From NCBI RefSeq assembly GCF_009830285.1, contig NZ_WUQX01000001.1, forward strand, positions 5,022,501 through 5,086,500: a stretch of 64,000 nt of DNA. The letters are read 5' to 3'. The notes under the pieces are model-generated. The model was given only the letters and a program-made list of their open reading frames with translations. It was not told where the DNA came from and did not search any database. A program made the translations under genes and the position numbers. The stretch's first letter is position 1. Each line of letters opens with the position of its first letter. This document shows, one piece after another, positions 49,912 to 58,650 of the stretch. Source of the stretch: Sporofaciens musculi (lineage in GTDB: Bacteria > Bacillota > Clostridia > Lachnospirales > Lachnospiraceae).

Positions 49912-51333
49912 TCAGAATGGAAGTTCCATCTGCTCCGGCACCGGCATAAATCCCTCCGGGGTTTTTCCCGCCCCGTTGCCGGTGTCCGTTGTCAAGGCGC
50001 AAGCGTCAGCTTTTGCCTTTTGCTCCCGTTCCCATCCTTTTTGTCTGCCGTATCCGGCAAACATCCGGGGATTGGAGAAATACTTCCAGCCGGTGACGCA
50101 CTGGTTCATTATCTCGTTGATTTCCCGGATTTCCCATTGTTTCGGCTCGTCAAAATCATGGTTCAGGGCTTCTTTGTATAGCTGTTTGGAGCAGACCGTA
50201 TCGCCGGGGTAGCTGTCAAGGAAAGCCTGTATCATCCCGGCTTTGGTGTCCTCCGGCATAAAGTCCCGCTGATGTTCCTTTAGATAGCGCACCATTTCCG
50301 GGCTGAATGTCAGCTTCCATCTGCCGCTTTTGTAAATCTCCATCGCTTCCGCCCACACTTGGTTTAAATAGGCTCTGGAAGCGGCTTCGTCCTCTAAAAT
50401 GTGTGTTTCCGCCTGCTCCGGGCATACCTGTATGGGAATAAAACGGCGGTTGCCGGAGCGGTCAAGGGGCAGGAAGTCAAGGGCATTGGACGTGCCGCCA
50501 AACACGCACTGCCTTGGGCGGTCTGCCGGGTGGGTTTCGTAGGGTATCTTGTAGACTTCCTTCTGGCGGCTCAAAAATGACTTGATTTCCTCTATGCTCT
50601 TTGCGTTTGCGGTGGCAATCATCTCCGACATTTCGATTATCCAGTGACCTTGCAGCTTCCGGTATACGTTGTCATCGTCCAGTTTCCGCAAATCGTCCGA
50701 AAACCACTCGTCTTTGACTGCCAGCAGACGGAAGAAGGTGGACTTCCCGGCTCCCTGACCGCCTACCAGACAGAGCATGACTTCAAACTTGCAGCCAGGG
50801 GAAAATGCCCGGTGGATGGCTCCCAACAAAAACAGGCGCAGGGATTGGTATGTGTAATCGTCCTCACCGGCTCCCAGAAAGTGACGCAGGCAGGAGCGTA
50901 TCCGCCCGGTTCCGTCCCATGTCAGGCCGTTTAAATAATCCCGGACAGGGTGGTAGCTGTTCTCATTGGCGGCAAGGTCGGCGGCGTCCTGTATCTTTTT
51001 CTCGCTTGTCAGGCCATAGGTCTTTTCTAGATACAGCCGGATATATTTCATGTCCGTGTCGGTCATGGGGCTTCCGGTGGCTCTTTTGTAGCCGATTGGC
51101 CTTAAAATATCGGTGCGGTCGGTCAGCAGGTTGTAGGCAACCGCCCCAGAAAGGAGCGGGTCGCACTGGAACACGGTCAGGCAGTTGCTCATGCTGTTGC
51201 GGAAGCCGCCTTTCTCGGTGGTTTCCAGCATGGCCTTTACTTCCTCAATGCTCCGGGGCGGCTCTGCGCTGTCTGCCATGTTCGCTATTTCCTGCCGTAT
51301 CTGGGGCGGTAAGTTCTGCCATCCGTCTTTCAA
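49912..51333 (-). CDS. VapE-family replication ATPase
   Basis: A 473-residue protein starting at TTG 51333 (AAGTGAGG upstream), overlapping the primase gene by 89 bases. The P-loop is CLVGGQGAGKSTFF near residue 190, with HWIIEMSEM (Walker B), FVGGTSN-like FGGTSNALDFLPLDRSGNRR near 275 (sensor/arginine finger) typical of virulence-associated E/SF3 helicase-like proteins. Together with the CHC2 primase it should unwind and prime the element after excision. The C-terminal part resembles a winged-helix tail. Confidence 0.88.
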   Translation of the reverse strand: MKDGWQNLPPQIRQEIANMADSAEPPRSIEEVKAMLETTEKGGFRNSMSNCLTVFQCDPLLSGAVAYNLLTDRTDILRPIGYKRATGSPMTDTDMKYIRLYLEKTYGLTSEKKIQDAADLAANENSYHPVRDYLNGLTWDGTGRIRSCLRHFLGAGEDDYTYQSLRLFLLGAIHRAFSPGCKFEVMLCLVGGQGAGKSTFFRLLAVKDEWFSDDLRKLDDDNVYRKLQGHWIIEMSEMIATANAKSIEEIKSFLSRQKEVYKIPYETHPADRPRQCVFGGTSNALDFLPLDRSGNRRFIPIQVCPEQAETHILEDEAASRAYLNQVWAEAMEIYKSGRWKLTFSPEMVRYLKEHQRDFMPEDTKAGMIQAFLDSYPGDTVCSKQLYKEALNHDFDEPKQWEIREINEIMNQCVTGWKYFSNPRMFAGYGRQKGWEREQKAKADACALTTDTGNGAGKTPEGFMPVPEQMELPF

Positions 51334-51892
51334 GGTTCCTCACTTCCTTTCCGTGTCCTGTGATAAGGGCTGCCCGCTCTGGAAGTTCCCCCGATAGAAG
51401 TACGTCCATCAGATATTCCAGACGGCTCATGTTTTGCAGGGCTTCTATAAACCGGGGATTCCATGCTTCATCCGGCTGTTTGGGGGCGTATTCTTCCTTC
51501 CAGCGGCGCAGAAGATGGTAATAGTCGGACAGCACCCGGAAGCAGTGCCGCTCCATGCGCTTAAATTTCTGTTCCTCCGTTTCCCTCCGCAGGCGTGGCC
51601 TTATGGGCTGCTTCCCGGCGTTCCTCCCGTCCTCATAGGGGATGGAGAAGTCCTGTGCCAGCATGAGTGCGGCTTCTTTACTGCCGATACCGTGGAGCCG
51701 GGAAACAAAGTCAATCACGTCCCCGGTGGCTCCGCAGCCGAAACAGTAAAAGCGGCGGTCAACCTTCATGCTTGGGTTCTTATCGTTATGGAATGGACAG
51801 ACGCACATCCCATTCCGGTTTACTTTGATTCCGTAACGCTCCGCAGCCTGCCTTGTGGTGACGGACTGTTTCACGGCTTCAAATACGTTCAA
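51245..51892 (-). CDS. CHC2 zinc-finger primase
   Basis: A 215-residue DnaG-like N-terminal primase. TTG 51892 has AGGAGGGAAC upstream. The CHC2 zinc finger is clear: CPFHNDKNPSM...FYCFGCGATGD near residues 32-60. The rest is helical, with FSIPYEDGRN and a coiled end. No TOPRIM catalytic domain is present, so it must work with another protein, probably the overlapping VapE ATPase. Confidence 0.88.
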   Translation of the reverse strand: MNVFEAVKQSVTTRQAAERYGIKVNRNGMCVCPFHNDKNPSMKVDRRFYCFGCGATGDVIDFVSRLHGIGSKEAALMLAQDFSIPYEDGRNAGKQPIRPRLRRETEEQKFKRMERHCFRVLSDYYHLLRRWKEEYAPKQPDEAWNPRFIEALQNMSRLEYLMDVLLSGELPERAALITGHGKEVRNLERRMAELTAPDTAGNSEHGRQRRAAPEH

Positions 51893-51916
51893 TAGGCGTT
51901 CCCTCCTGATAATCCC

Positions 51917-52012
51917 AACGTGAGCGACACAATGTCGTTCACGTTGTCTGTAAATCCGTCTTGTTCAAATGAACAAGCACTTGCCAGCGATTTACAATCA
52001 CAAAACAAGTGC
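51917..52012. other. Three nested hairpins between primase and relaxase genes
   Basis: A 13-bp stem with one mismatch at 51917-51945 (aacgtgagcgaca / tgtcgttcacgtt) is followed by a perfect palindrome at 51960-51977 (cttgttca-aa-tgaacaag) and a 7-bp stem at 51977-52012 (gcacttg / caagtgc). They lie in a gene-free 120-base gap. They may act as a terminator for the relaxase gene and/or a single-strand or replication signal. Confidence 0.5.
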
Positions 52013-52016
52013 CTGT

Positions 52017-53606
52017 TTAAAGTTCCATATTCTGTTGTTTCTGTGTCCGGGGCGGCTGGCGTTTCTCTGCCTGCTCCTGCCGGATGCGTTCCTGCCGCCC
52101 TTTCAGGTTCCCCTGTACGGACGGTTTCTTCCCCGGCTCGGCGGTCTGTCGGTACTGCTCGGATGGCAATACCTGATTGAGCCAGCGGCGCACATCCCGC
52201 AGCACTTTTACATCTGCCTGAACCGCTTCCAGTTCCTCCCCCTGTTCCGGCAGGGCAGAAGCAAGCTGTTCCCGTTCCGCTTCCAAATCTTTGCGAGAGT
52301 AGGAATTGCCTTTCAGGTTGGCTTTAAAATACCGGATGGCGGCATGGTAAGCGTCCAGTTCCTCCCGGTGGCTCTCTGCAAACTGCTCTTTTTTCTTCTT
52401 CCAGCCGATAGCGGCGTACTCCTTATGGACTGGCTTGTTTGCTTCGTATTTGTCAATATAGGACAACATGGTGTCGATGGCTTTGATACGCTTCTCGCTT
52501 TTTTTCACGCTCTCCATGACAGAAACGGCGGTCTGGCTGATTTCGTCCAGCCGGGTGTCAAGGCTCTCTATGGTGGAGATTCCTTTTTCCCGCAGAAACT
52601 CCATTGCCGCCTGTACCCTGTTGAAGTCGGCAACTGTGCCTTTGAGCTTCCCTCTGGAAGTCCAGTCGGCACGCTGTCCGCTCCGCAGTTCTAAATACTG
52701 TGAGAGCAGCTCCGGTATGGTCGGTTCCTTCGTCTGCTCCAATGCTTCCATCAGGGCGGCTTTTTTCTCTTTTAAATCGGCAATCCAGCCTTTTAAGTGG
52801 CGCACCATCTGGCGGATGGACTGCATGAGGGAGTTGGCGGCTTTGATGTCCCGGTTCAGGTTGCCAACGTTGGTCTGGATTCCTTTCTTCTCCATCTGGC
52901 AGGCGGCTGGCCCCATGTGGACGGTGGGGATTTTATCAATCCCCTGTCGGGCATAGGAGCGCAGGTCAAGCCGTTCCGGGCGGTCGTTGGCTTCCAGATA
53001 GCGGTTGGCCGTGTCCGCCCATCCCTGCCGCCAGATTTCGGCATACTTCCGGTCGTTCCAGTCTACGGTGTTCTCCTTGTGGCTTTTCCATCTGCCGGAC
53101 GGGAGCCGGATTCTTTCGCCGTTCCCGTCAAGGTCATATACCTTGTGGCATTTGGGGAGCCATCTGCCTTTTTCGTCCATCGCCCGCATGGTGAGCAGGA
53201 TATGGGCGTGGGGGTTGCCGTCCCCTTTGTCATGGATGGCAAAATCGGCTATCATGCCTTTGGAAACAAAAAACTCCCGGCAGTAGTCACGGATAAGGTC
53301 GGCGTGCTGTTCCGATGGGATTTCCCTTGGGATGGCAAGCACGAACCTCCGGGCAAGCTGGGAGTTCCATTGCTTTTCCTGTGCTTCGGCAGAGTTCCAT
53401 AAAGTATTGCGGTCTGCATACTCCGGCGGCACATGGGGCGGGAGCATGATTTCTTTGTGGGTGACTTCGTTCTTGTAGGGATAGTGTTTCTGCTCTTGGT
53501 CGTATTCAGAGAACAGTTTCTCGCCGCTCTGGTAGGCGGCGGCAGAAACAGCGGATTCATTGTTGCTCCGCTTAATGATTGTGATTTTACAGTGCGGGCA
53601 TGGCAA
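52017..53606 (-). CDS. MobA/MobL relaxase of the passenger element
   Basis: A 529-residue MobQ-family relaxase starting at TTG 53606 (AAAGGAGGGC upstream). The N-terminus (CHCKITIIKRSNNESAVSAA, AYQSGEKL) and the metal-binding GNPHAHILLTMR near residue 131 are diagnostic; the catalytic Tyr is probably Y25 in AAYQSG or nearby. The second half is a coiled-coil region. It probably nicks the RSF1010-like oriT at 55022-55033. The C-terminus has KPSVQGNL 36 residues from the end, a motif it shares with six ICE proteins. Confidence 0.9.
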   Translation of the reverse strand: MPCPHCKITIIKRSNNESAVSAAAYQSGEKLFSEYDQEQKHYPYKNEVTHKEIMLPPHVPPEYADRNTLWNSAEAQEKQWNSQLARRFVLAIPREIPSEQHADLIRDYCREFFVSKGMIADFAIHDKGDGNPHAHILLTMRAMDEKGRWLPKCHKVYDLDGNGERIRLPSGRWKSHKENTVDWNDRKYAEIWRQGWADTANRYLEANDRPERLDLRSYARQGIDKIPTVHMGPAACQMEKKGIQTNVGNLNRDIKAANSLMQSIRQMVRHLKGWIADLKEKKAALMEALEQTKEPTIPELLSQYLELRSGQRADWTSRGKLKGTVADFNRVQAAMEFLREKGISTIESLDTRLDEISQTAVSVMESVKKSEKRIKAIDTMLSYIDKYEANKPVHKEYAAIGWKKKKEQFAESHREELDAYHAAIRYFKANLKGNSYSRKDLEAEREQLASALPEQGEELEAVQADVKVLRDVRRWLNQVLPSEQYRQTAEPGKKPSVQGNLKGRQERIRQEQAEKRQPPRTQKQQNMEL

Positions 53607-53640
53607 GTGTGCGCCCTCCTTTCTCCCGGATTCCGGGCAG

Positions 53641-53676
53641 AAAAAAAGCAGGAGACCTTTTTTCAGATTTCCTGCT
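53641..53676 (-). terminator. Terminator after the cargo genes
   Basis: Minus-strand AGCAGGA (16-base loop) TCCTGCT followed by seven Ts, just after the stop of the 53683-54141 gene. Confidence 0.75.
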
Positions 53677-53682
53677 TATTGC

Positions 53683-54141
53683 TTAATATTCCTTGTTTTT
53701 TAGTCTATCAATACAGCTAATATAATACAACAAATATTCTGTATTATTTTCATAATCATATTGACCAATACCTTGCTGAATCACTATTTCTAATTGAAGT
53801 TTAGCACTATTGCTTATAACATACCTTGTTCTTAGCTCAAATAAAATATAAACAAATTTTTCATCTTCTAATTTTTCATTATAAGCCTCATTTTTTGATG
53901 TAGATAGTAATTTGTATGCTATAAACTCAAAATCTTCTGAAGATAAATGCAAATTGTTATTAGTAATTGCATTTATAGCATTAAATTTTTGGCTTTCTAA
54001 AAAGAAATTTGTAAAACTACTTAATGGTATTTCTATAATATCAACTTTTTCAGACAACCATTTCAATGTTTCCTCAAAAGATTTAAAACCCGGAATAATT
54101 TGAGATTTATAATTTCTTATAAATTCATATCTTTGCTTCAT
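53683..54141 (-). CDS. AT-rich cargo gene of unknown function
   Basis: A 152-residue soluble protein, AT-rich unlike the rest of the element, so it was probably acquired separately. Helical segments dominate (FKSFEETLKWLSEKVD, AKLQLEIVIQQGIG). There is no signal peptide and no motif I recognise. It follows the secreted-protein gene by 18 bases and shares its terminator. A two-gene unit of a secreted protein and a cytosolic partner might be a toxin/immunity or regulator pair, but this is a guess. Confidence 0.6.
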   Translation of the reverse strand: MKQRYEFIRNYKSQIIPGFKSFEETLKWLSEKVDIIEIPLSSFTNFFLESQKFNAINAITNNNLHLSSEDFEFIAYKLLSTSKNEAYNEKLEDEKFVYILFELRTRYVISNSAKLQLEIVIQQGIGQYDYENNTEYLLYYISCIDRLKNKEY

Positions 54142-54159
54142 AATATATATTTTTCCTGC

Positions 54160-54699
54160 TTAATTAATGGTAACAGTTCCCGAAAATTCTACTCCTGATA
54201 ACCATGATAGAGATTTCATATTATACCCCTGTAAGCCTTTTGAAGTTACTTTAACTTTTTCAATATCACTATCTAATTTGAAATCACCTATTTTTACAGA
54301 CCCAACAGACGCAGCGGTTGTATTTTTGGTAGTGTAATTGGTGCCGTCTCCAAATGTTTTATAAACTTTACTTGATAATAGGTTAGCACTTTTAACCTGT
54401 ATTTTTTTATATCTAAAAGCATTGTACATTTCGTCACCTTCCCACAATAGGTATAACTCACAATCCTCACTTGTGCCATCTCTAATCACGGAAGCATAAA
54501 TAACGGTTGCCCCTCTGGTTGATTTCTCTTTTGAAAGAGTATAACAATATTGTTCAAAATCTTCCTTACTGTCAAACTGTAAAACTGGAATTTCAACTTG
54601 CGTTTCTGTAGAAACTTTATCATTTGTCATTGCAAAAACTGGCATTGAAGATGTAATAAAAAGAACACAAGTTAATAAAAATGTTAAAAACTTCTTCAT
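54160..54699 (-). CDS. AT-rich cargo gene, secreted protein
   Basis: A 179-residue exported protein. AAGGAGGAT precedes ATG 54699. The signal peptide (MKKFLTFLLTCVLFITSSMP) ends near VFA, so the mature protein has about 156 residues, without a lipobox or sorting signal. The mature part is strand-rich (TVIYASVIRDGTSEDCELYL, GVEFSGTVTIN). No family is recognised. It is probably released or held at the cell surface. Confidence 0.68.
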   Translation of the reverse strand: MKKFLTFLLTCVLFITSSMPVFAMTNDKVSTETQVEIPVLQFDSKEDFEQYCYTLSKEKSTRGATVIYASVIRDGTSEDCELYLLWEGDEMYNAFRYKKIQVKSANLLSSKVYKTFGDGTNYTTKNTTAASVGSVKIGDFKLDSDIEKVKVTSKGLQGYNMKSLSWLSGVEFSGTVTIN

Positions 54700-55000
54700 G
54701 GGTATCCTCCTTAATCATTATTACACATAGATTACAATTACGGCTTATTTTATAAAATCATCAGTATCCCTCCCTTTTCCTCTTTTTGTGCATATTCTAC
54801 TATATTTTTTTATTTATGTCAATATCATTATAGAATAAGCACAACAAAAAACTAATAAATTTATTCGATTATTCAAAGGCAAAAGGGTAGCTGGCGGCAG
54901 CCAGTGCAGGGGAAGCGTAGCGTCCCCTGTTTGATTTGGAGCAGACCATGACTGCGGAAAATCACAGCCCTCCGGCAAGGAGCCTTCGGAGAACGCAATT

Positions 55001-55033
55001 CACCAACCTCTGGGTGGTGTATAATTGCGCCCT
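55001..55033 (+). other. oriT of the passenger element (RSF1010-like)
   Basis: caccaacc-tct-gggtggtg (55001-55019) forms an 8-bp hairpin with one mismatch. It is followed two bases later by taattgcgccct (55022-55033), which matches the MobQ/RSF1010-type nick region taagtgcgccct in 11 of 12 bases. By analogy the nick is after g55029. The gene-free region 54700-55276 holds little else apart from the repeats at 55146-55254. Confidence 0.8.
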
Positions 55034-55145
55034 CTTTCAGAGGGGGATTTTCCAGCTTGTCGCTTTGGAAGCCAAAATTGCAAGTGGAGTTTATGGCAGT
55101 TGGAAATCAGCCGTACCAATTACGCCATAGGCGGCATAAATCAGA

Positions 55146-55254
55146 ACGCGCCCGGCTCGTTCTGATTTTTCACACATGGAAAGCCGCCAATGTGAGCGCG
55201 CCTGACTCGTCCACGTTAAAACTTCCCTTGCAAAATCAAGACGCGCCCGGCGCA
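55146..55254. repeat. Three spaced GC-rich modules next to oriT
   Basis: acgcgcccggctcgt (55146-55160), gagcgcgcctgactcgt (55194-55210) and gacgcgcccggcgca (55240-55254) are similar and about 46-48 bp apart. The first lies in a hairpin (atcagaacg / cgttctgat). They may bind an accessory protein or form part of the transfer origin. Confidence 0.45.
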
Positions 55255-55276
55255 CTTTGATTCTGGAACGGGCTTT

Positions 55277-55792
55277 TTACCGTTCCTGCTGTTTCGGCTT
55301 CTTGTCGGGATAGAGCTTCCCGGCGACAACGGCAGCATGACTCTTTATCTTGATTTCCCCTTCCTGCTCGCTGCGTTTTGCGTTCCGGTAGCCTTCATCG
55401 GAGAGGAAGAAACGGAACCGCTCCCCCTTAAAACCGACAAAGCACTGCTTCTGTACTTCCAGCGTAATCATGTGCCGGGTTTCCGGGTGGAACCGTTCTA
55501 TCCCTAACAGGTCATGCCCCTGCATGATTGGCTCCTGTGCCTTTGCCGCCGCAAGCCGCTGGCGGATGGAATTGTCACGCTCTGCAAGGAACCGGGCTTT
55601 TGTGGCGGCAACAAACTGGCTGCACTCCGGCTCCGGTATCTTTTCCAGCTTTCGGATGGCGTTCTCCACGATTGCCTTTGTCAGTAAGTCCTTTATCACC
55701 GGCACGGTTTCTTTCATGCCCGCAAGGGTTTCCGCCTTGGTCGGTGCGGCATATTGATAGATGATGTCCAGTTCACTTTTTGAAAATTTCAC
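55277..55792 (-). CDS. DUF6103-type element protein
   Basis: A 171-residue protein starting at GTG 55792 (AAGGAGGACG upstream; the GTG overlaps the stop of the DUF3847 gene). The start KFSKSELDIIYQYAAPTKAE and the helical body with LDIIYQYA, AIVENAIRKLEKIP and LLGIERFHPETRHMI fit the DUF6103 family found next to relaxases in mobilizable elements. Basic C-terminal tail. The role is unknown; the location before the oriT region suggests a relaxosome accessory. Confidence 0.7.
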   Translation of the reverse strand: MKFSKSELDIIYQYAAPTKAETLAGMKETVPVIKDLLTKAIVENAIRKLEKIPEPECSQFVAATKARFLAERDNSIRQRLAAAKAQEPIMQGHDLLGIERFHPETRHMITLEVQKQCFVGFKGERFRFFLSDEGYRNAKRSEQEGEIKIKSHAAVVAGKLYPDKKPKQQER

Positions 55793-56082
55793 TCTGCGTC
55801 CTCCTTCCAGTTTTCTGCAAGAACCTGTTCCACAAGACGTTTGGTGTCGCTCCGGCAGAACAGGACTTTTAAGATGGTGCTGACCTGCCCATCCGTCACG
55901 GATTCCGGGTGGGGGAGATGGCTTTCCAGCATAGCCCCTCTGGTACATAGCCGGTGTGTCCGTTCCTTCCGGTTCAGCGTCTTTATCTGGTGTTCCAGCA
56001 TTTTCTCCTTATGCTGCGCCCGCCGCAGTCTGGCTTCGGTCTTTTCAATTTCCTGATTCAGTTTTTCCAGCTTTTCATTCAT
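55789..56082 (-). CDS. DUF3847-type coiled-coil protein
   Basis: A 97-residue protein. ATG 56082 follows AAGGAGGACA. Residues 1-45 form a coiled coil (LEKLNQEIEKTEARLRRAQH), then the conserved TRGAMLESHLP and LKVLFCRSDTKRLVEQV. This is the DUF3847 layout, common in Tn4451/Tn6218-like elements between RepA-like and relaxase genes. It may be a relaxosome accessory protein. Confidence 0.8.
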   Translation of the reverse strand: MNEKLEKLNQEIEKTEARLRRAQHKEKMLEHQIKTLNRKERTHRLCTRGAMLESHLPHPESVTDGQVSTILKVLFCRSDTKRLVEQVLAENWKEDAE

Positions 56083-56413
56083 GGGCGGTGTCCTCCTTCG
56101 GGAGCAGGATATACATATGGCTGACCTCCCCGATGCCCTGACGGACACGCATAATCATCCCGGCCTGTTCCAGCTCGTTCAGTGAACGCTTGCAGGTCTG
56201 GGGGCTTCGGGAGAGTGCCGCCGCTATCTCCATGACGGGGAAGCGGATGAACAGAATCCTGTTGCTGTCCTCGGTTCCCCTTGTCAGGATTTCATCCAAC
56301 AGGCGGGCGTACATGACCTTTGCCGTATTGCTGACCGGAAGCCGGAGCATTGCCTTTGGGAGCGGCATACAGGGCGGCAGGGGCGTACTGGCTATCATAA
56401 ATTCACAATTCAT
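56075..56413 (-). CDS. RepA-like/winged-helix replication protein
   Basis: A 112-residue protein. ATG 56413 follows AAAAGGAGGACACC. The order MPLPKAMLRLPVSNTAKVMYARLLDE, FIRFPVMEIAAAL and RSPQTCKRSLNELEQAGMIMRVRQ describes a winged helix-turn-helix as in RepA N-terminal/replication initiator A proteins. It overlaps the next gene by eight bases and is overlapped upstream by the small Cys protein. It could start replication of the excised element or act as a regulator. Confidence 0.75.
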   Translation of the reverse strand: MNCEFMIASTPLPPCMPLPKAMLRLPVSNTAKVMYARLLDEILTRGTEDSNRILFIRFPVMEIAAALSRSPQTCKRSLNELEQAGMIMRVRQGIGEVSHMYILLPKEDTAHE

Positions 56414-56594
56414 TGGATGGTGTCCTCCTTTTGGCTCGTTTGGATTGGTAGCGGGGGCAGTCGATAATGACAGCCCGGAAACCCTGCTTACATTCATGCT
56501 GGCATTTCCGGCAGAGTTCATTGTAGCTTCTGCGCCCCCGGTCGTTCAGGAAGAAAGCAAGCTCTTTCTTCAACTTCTTTGACATTCTCGGCAT
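56403..56594 (-). CDS. Small cysteine-rich element protein
   Basis: A 63-residue basic protein with CRKCQHECKQGFRAVIIDC (Cx2Cx3C...C), a likely zinc-binding knuckle. The N-terminus is Lys/Arg-rich. GAAGGAGGCACC precedes ATG 56594; its end overlaps the RepA-like gene by 11 bases. It is the first gene of the mobilization operon that runs to the relaxase. Confidence 0.65.
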   Translation of the reverse strand: MPRMSKKLKKELAFFLNDRGRRSYNELCRKCQHECKQGFRAVIIDCPRYQSKRAKRRTPSNEL

Positions 56595-57098
56595 GGTGCC
56601 TCCTTCATAGAAAAACCGCCCGATTCAGCAGTAACAGCCGGAATGGGCGGGCAGTGGTTTTTTGTGTATCGTTTCGGGGCGATTTTCAGGGGAAATACAG
56701 CCGTAGAGCCGCCCCAAAATCCCCCTTAGTATTACGGACAGGGCAGACTATGCCCCGTGAAATTGTTGTGTTTCGGTATCGTTTCGGTGTTCATTTTGCC
56801 GGTTCCCTCTGCTGTCGTTCCTGCCCCCGTCTTTGGCGGCGTTTCGCTCTCCTTGGTACGCTCGTTCCGGTCAGGGTTCCTCCGTTTCCCTGCCGGAAGT
56901 CGTTGCGTTACATCGCCGGGGAGCATATCCCATACAGGCCGGTCATTCGATTGGAATAATCCATCGATGAACTGCCTATATCATATGACATTTTTGTACC
57001 ATGTGCCGTATGTCCACGAATCAGGAATGAAGCCCAAAATCTGAAAAATTCCACGATTGCGGAAAAGGCTTCCTGCTGGACGGGTGCAAAAATCAGAT

Positions 57099-57149
57099 GT
57101 GCATTTTGCACTTCTGAAAATCCGGGCAAATCAAAAGCGCATTTTGCGC
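57099..57149. promoter_or_regulatory. Paired operator palindromes before the XRE gene
   Basis: gtgcattttgcac (57099-57111) and gcgcattttgcgc (57137-57149) are palindromic and 38 bp apart. They lie 98-148 bases upstream of the XRE start and may control both this gene and the divergent operon starting at 56594. The rest of the gene-free stretch 56595-57246 shows nothing else I recognise. Confidence 0.5.
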
Positions 57150-57246
57150 CTTTGAAAAGAATCACAAAGGGAAATGCGCCCGGCATGGATATGTGGTACA
57201 ATGGGGATGGCGGCAAAAGCTGGCCGCTGGAAAGGAGCAGGAAGCC

Positions 57247-58056
57247 ATGAAACAGGGGATAACGGTTCAGGAGCGGTTAAAGGATTTAAGGACGGAGCGG
57301 CATTTAAAATTAGAGGAACTGGCGGCGGTTACGGGGATTTCCAAATCAGCCTTGGGAAGCTATGAGAATGACGAACTAAAGGAAATCAGCCACAAAAACC
57401 TTGTGGAGCTGGCAAAGTTTTACGGTGTGTCAACGGATTACCTGCTCTGCTTGACAGAGAACCGGAACCATCCGGGCATGGAACTTACGGAGCTGCATTT
57501 GAGTGACAGCATGGTGGAGCTGTTGAAAAGCGGGCGTATCAACAACCGGCTGCTGTGTGAGATTGCCACACATGAGGATTTTATTACCCTGATGACGGAC
57601 ACGGAAATTTATGTAGATGGTGTGGCAACCGCCCACTTCCAAAACTTCAACAGCCTTCTGGAAGTCCTGCGGGGGCAAGTCCTTTCCCAATATCAGCCGG
57701 TGGAGGAAGATGCTGCGTTAAAGGCGTTGGAAGCTATGCAGGTACAGGAAGAAGATTATTTCTGTCAGGTCACGCACCGGACTTGGGACACTATCCTCCA
57801 TGCCATAAGGGAAACGCACAAGAATGATACGGATAGTGCGCCGGACGGCTCCAATGGCATGAAGCTAATCAAGGACGCAAAGAAGGCGCTGGCCGTGCCG
57901 GGTTCCTATCTGGATGTGTTCACTGCCCTGATGTGTACGCAGCTACAAATCCGGTATGAGAAGCTGTCGGAGCAGGAGCGCACGGTTCTGAAAAATGTTA
58001 TGAAGAAAACTCCGGCATATAAGGATTCACCGTTGAGCAGAATGAAACGGAGATAA
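57247..58056 (+). CDS. XRE-family regulator with C-terminal domain
   Basis: A 269-residue plus-strand protein. ATG 57247 follows GGAAAGGAGCAGG. Residues ~5-60 are a helix-turn-helix (RTERHLKLEELAAVTGISKS, ISHKNLVELAKFYGVSTDYL). The long helical C-terminus (ELHLSDSMVELLKSGRINNR, VFTALMCTQLQIRYEKLSEQ) is common to phage-like regulators in mobile elements of Clostridia. It is divergent from the mobilization operon and probably regulates it. A terminator hairpin follows. Confidence 0.85.
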   Translation: MKQGITVQERLKDLRTERHLKLEELAAVTGISKSALGSYENDELKEISHKNLVELAKFYGVSTDYLLCLTENRNHPGMELTELHLSDSMVELLKSGRINNRLLCEIATHEDFITLMTDTEIYVDGVATAHFQNFNSLLEVLRGQVLSQYQPVEEDAALKALEAMQVQEEDYFCQVTHRTWDTILHAIRETHKNDTDSAPDGSNGMKLIKDAKKALAVPGSYLDVFTALMCTQLQIRYEKLSEQERTVLKNVMKKTPAYKDSPLSRMKRR

Positions 58057-58058
58057 GG

Positions 58059-58097
58059 AAATGCCGTTGCTTGGGATTTTTCCATGCAACGGCATTT
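58059..58097 (+). terminator. Terminator after the XRE gene
   Basis: aaatgccgttgc and gcaacggcattt form a perfect 12-bp stem with a 15-base loop, starting three bases after the stop; the final T tract is short. Confidence 0.75.
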
Positions 58098-58147
58098 TGG
58101 GTGGTTCTTATTCAATTTTTAAGCGCACAAACTGGAAGTTGTGTTTT

Positions 58148-58549
58148 TTACGCTACTTCCTCCCACTTCAACTTTGGATACAGCTCTCCTGTTTTAGCAA
58201 AATGGAGAACACATTCAGCAACCAGATTCAAATCATTGAGCGCATTTCGCTTGAGAACTGGAGTCTGTCCGCTGATATTTACAGGAGCGTCCTCTTTGGA
58301 TGTACCATATTCGGAATTGACAGGCATATACATATGAGCCTCTTCATCTTCACCATATGTGTTAAAAGCCAGAGCCGCCCAATCATTCTCAATATCTACA
58401 GATAGAAAATCCTCTTCGCCATATTCATCCAAAGCTAACCATGCAGACCTACAATGATTTTCCCGAATTTTGCACACCAGTTTGTCTACAGTTTCTTGTG
58501 TAATAGGTTCCCCTTCACTATTAAGAAAACGAATAGCAAAATCACTCAT
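58148..58549 (-). CDS. Unknown acidic protein, possibly immunity-like
   Basis: A 133-residue acidic protein, ATG 58549 after AGGGAGGTAAA. Segments such as CRSAWLALDEYGEEDFLSVD, WAALAFNTYGEDEEAHMYMP and LVAECVLHFAKTGELYPKLK form an alternating strand/helix fold. Acidic proteins of this kind are often immunity proteins of polymorphic toxins, but no toxin is nearby, so the family is unknown to me. It stands alone between two regulators. Confidence 0.6.
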   Translation of the reverse strand: MSDFAIRFLNSEGEPITQETVDKLVCKIRENHCRSAWLALDEYGEEDFLSVDIENDWAALAFNTYGEDEEAHMYMPVNSEYGTSKEDAPVNISGQTPVLKRNALNDLNLVAECVLHFAKTGELYPKLKWEEVA

Positions 58550-58650
58550 ATAAATTTACCTCCCTATTCCGATTTGTCGATAGCTTCATTATACCGCAGT
58601 CACTTTCCAGAGGGAATAGATTTTCCGAAAAAATCATTGTATCATAAACA

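Noticed and set aside
56732..57216. Minus-strand frames of 64 and 102 codons upstream of the XRE gene
   Set aside because: No ribosome binding sites or recognisable domains; they overlap the operator region and the XRE start.
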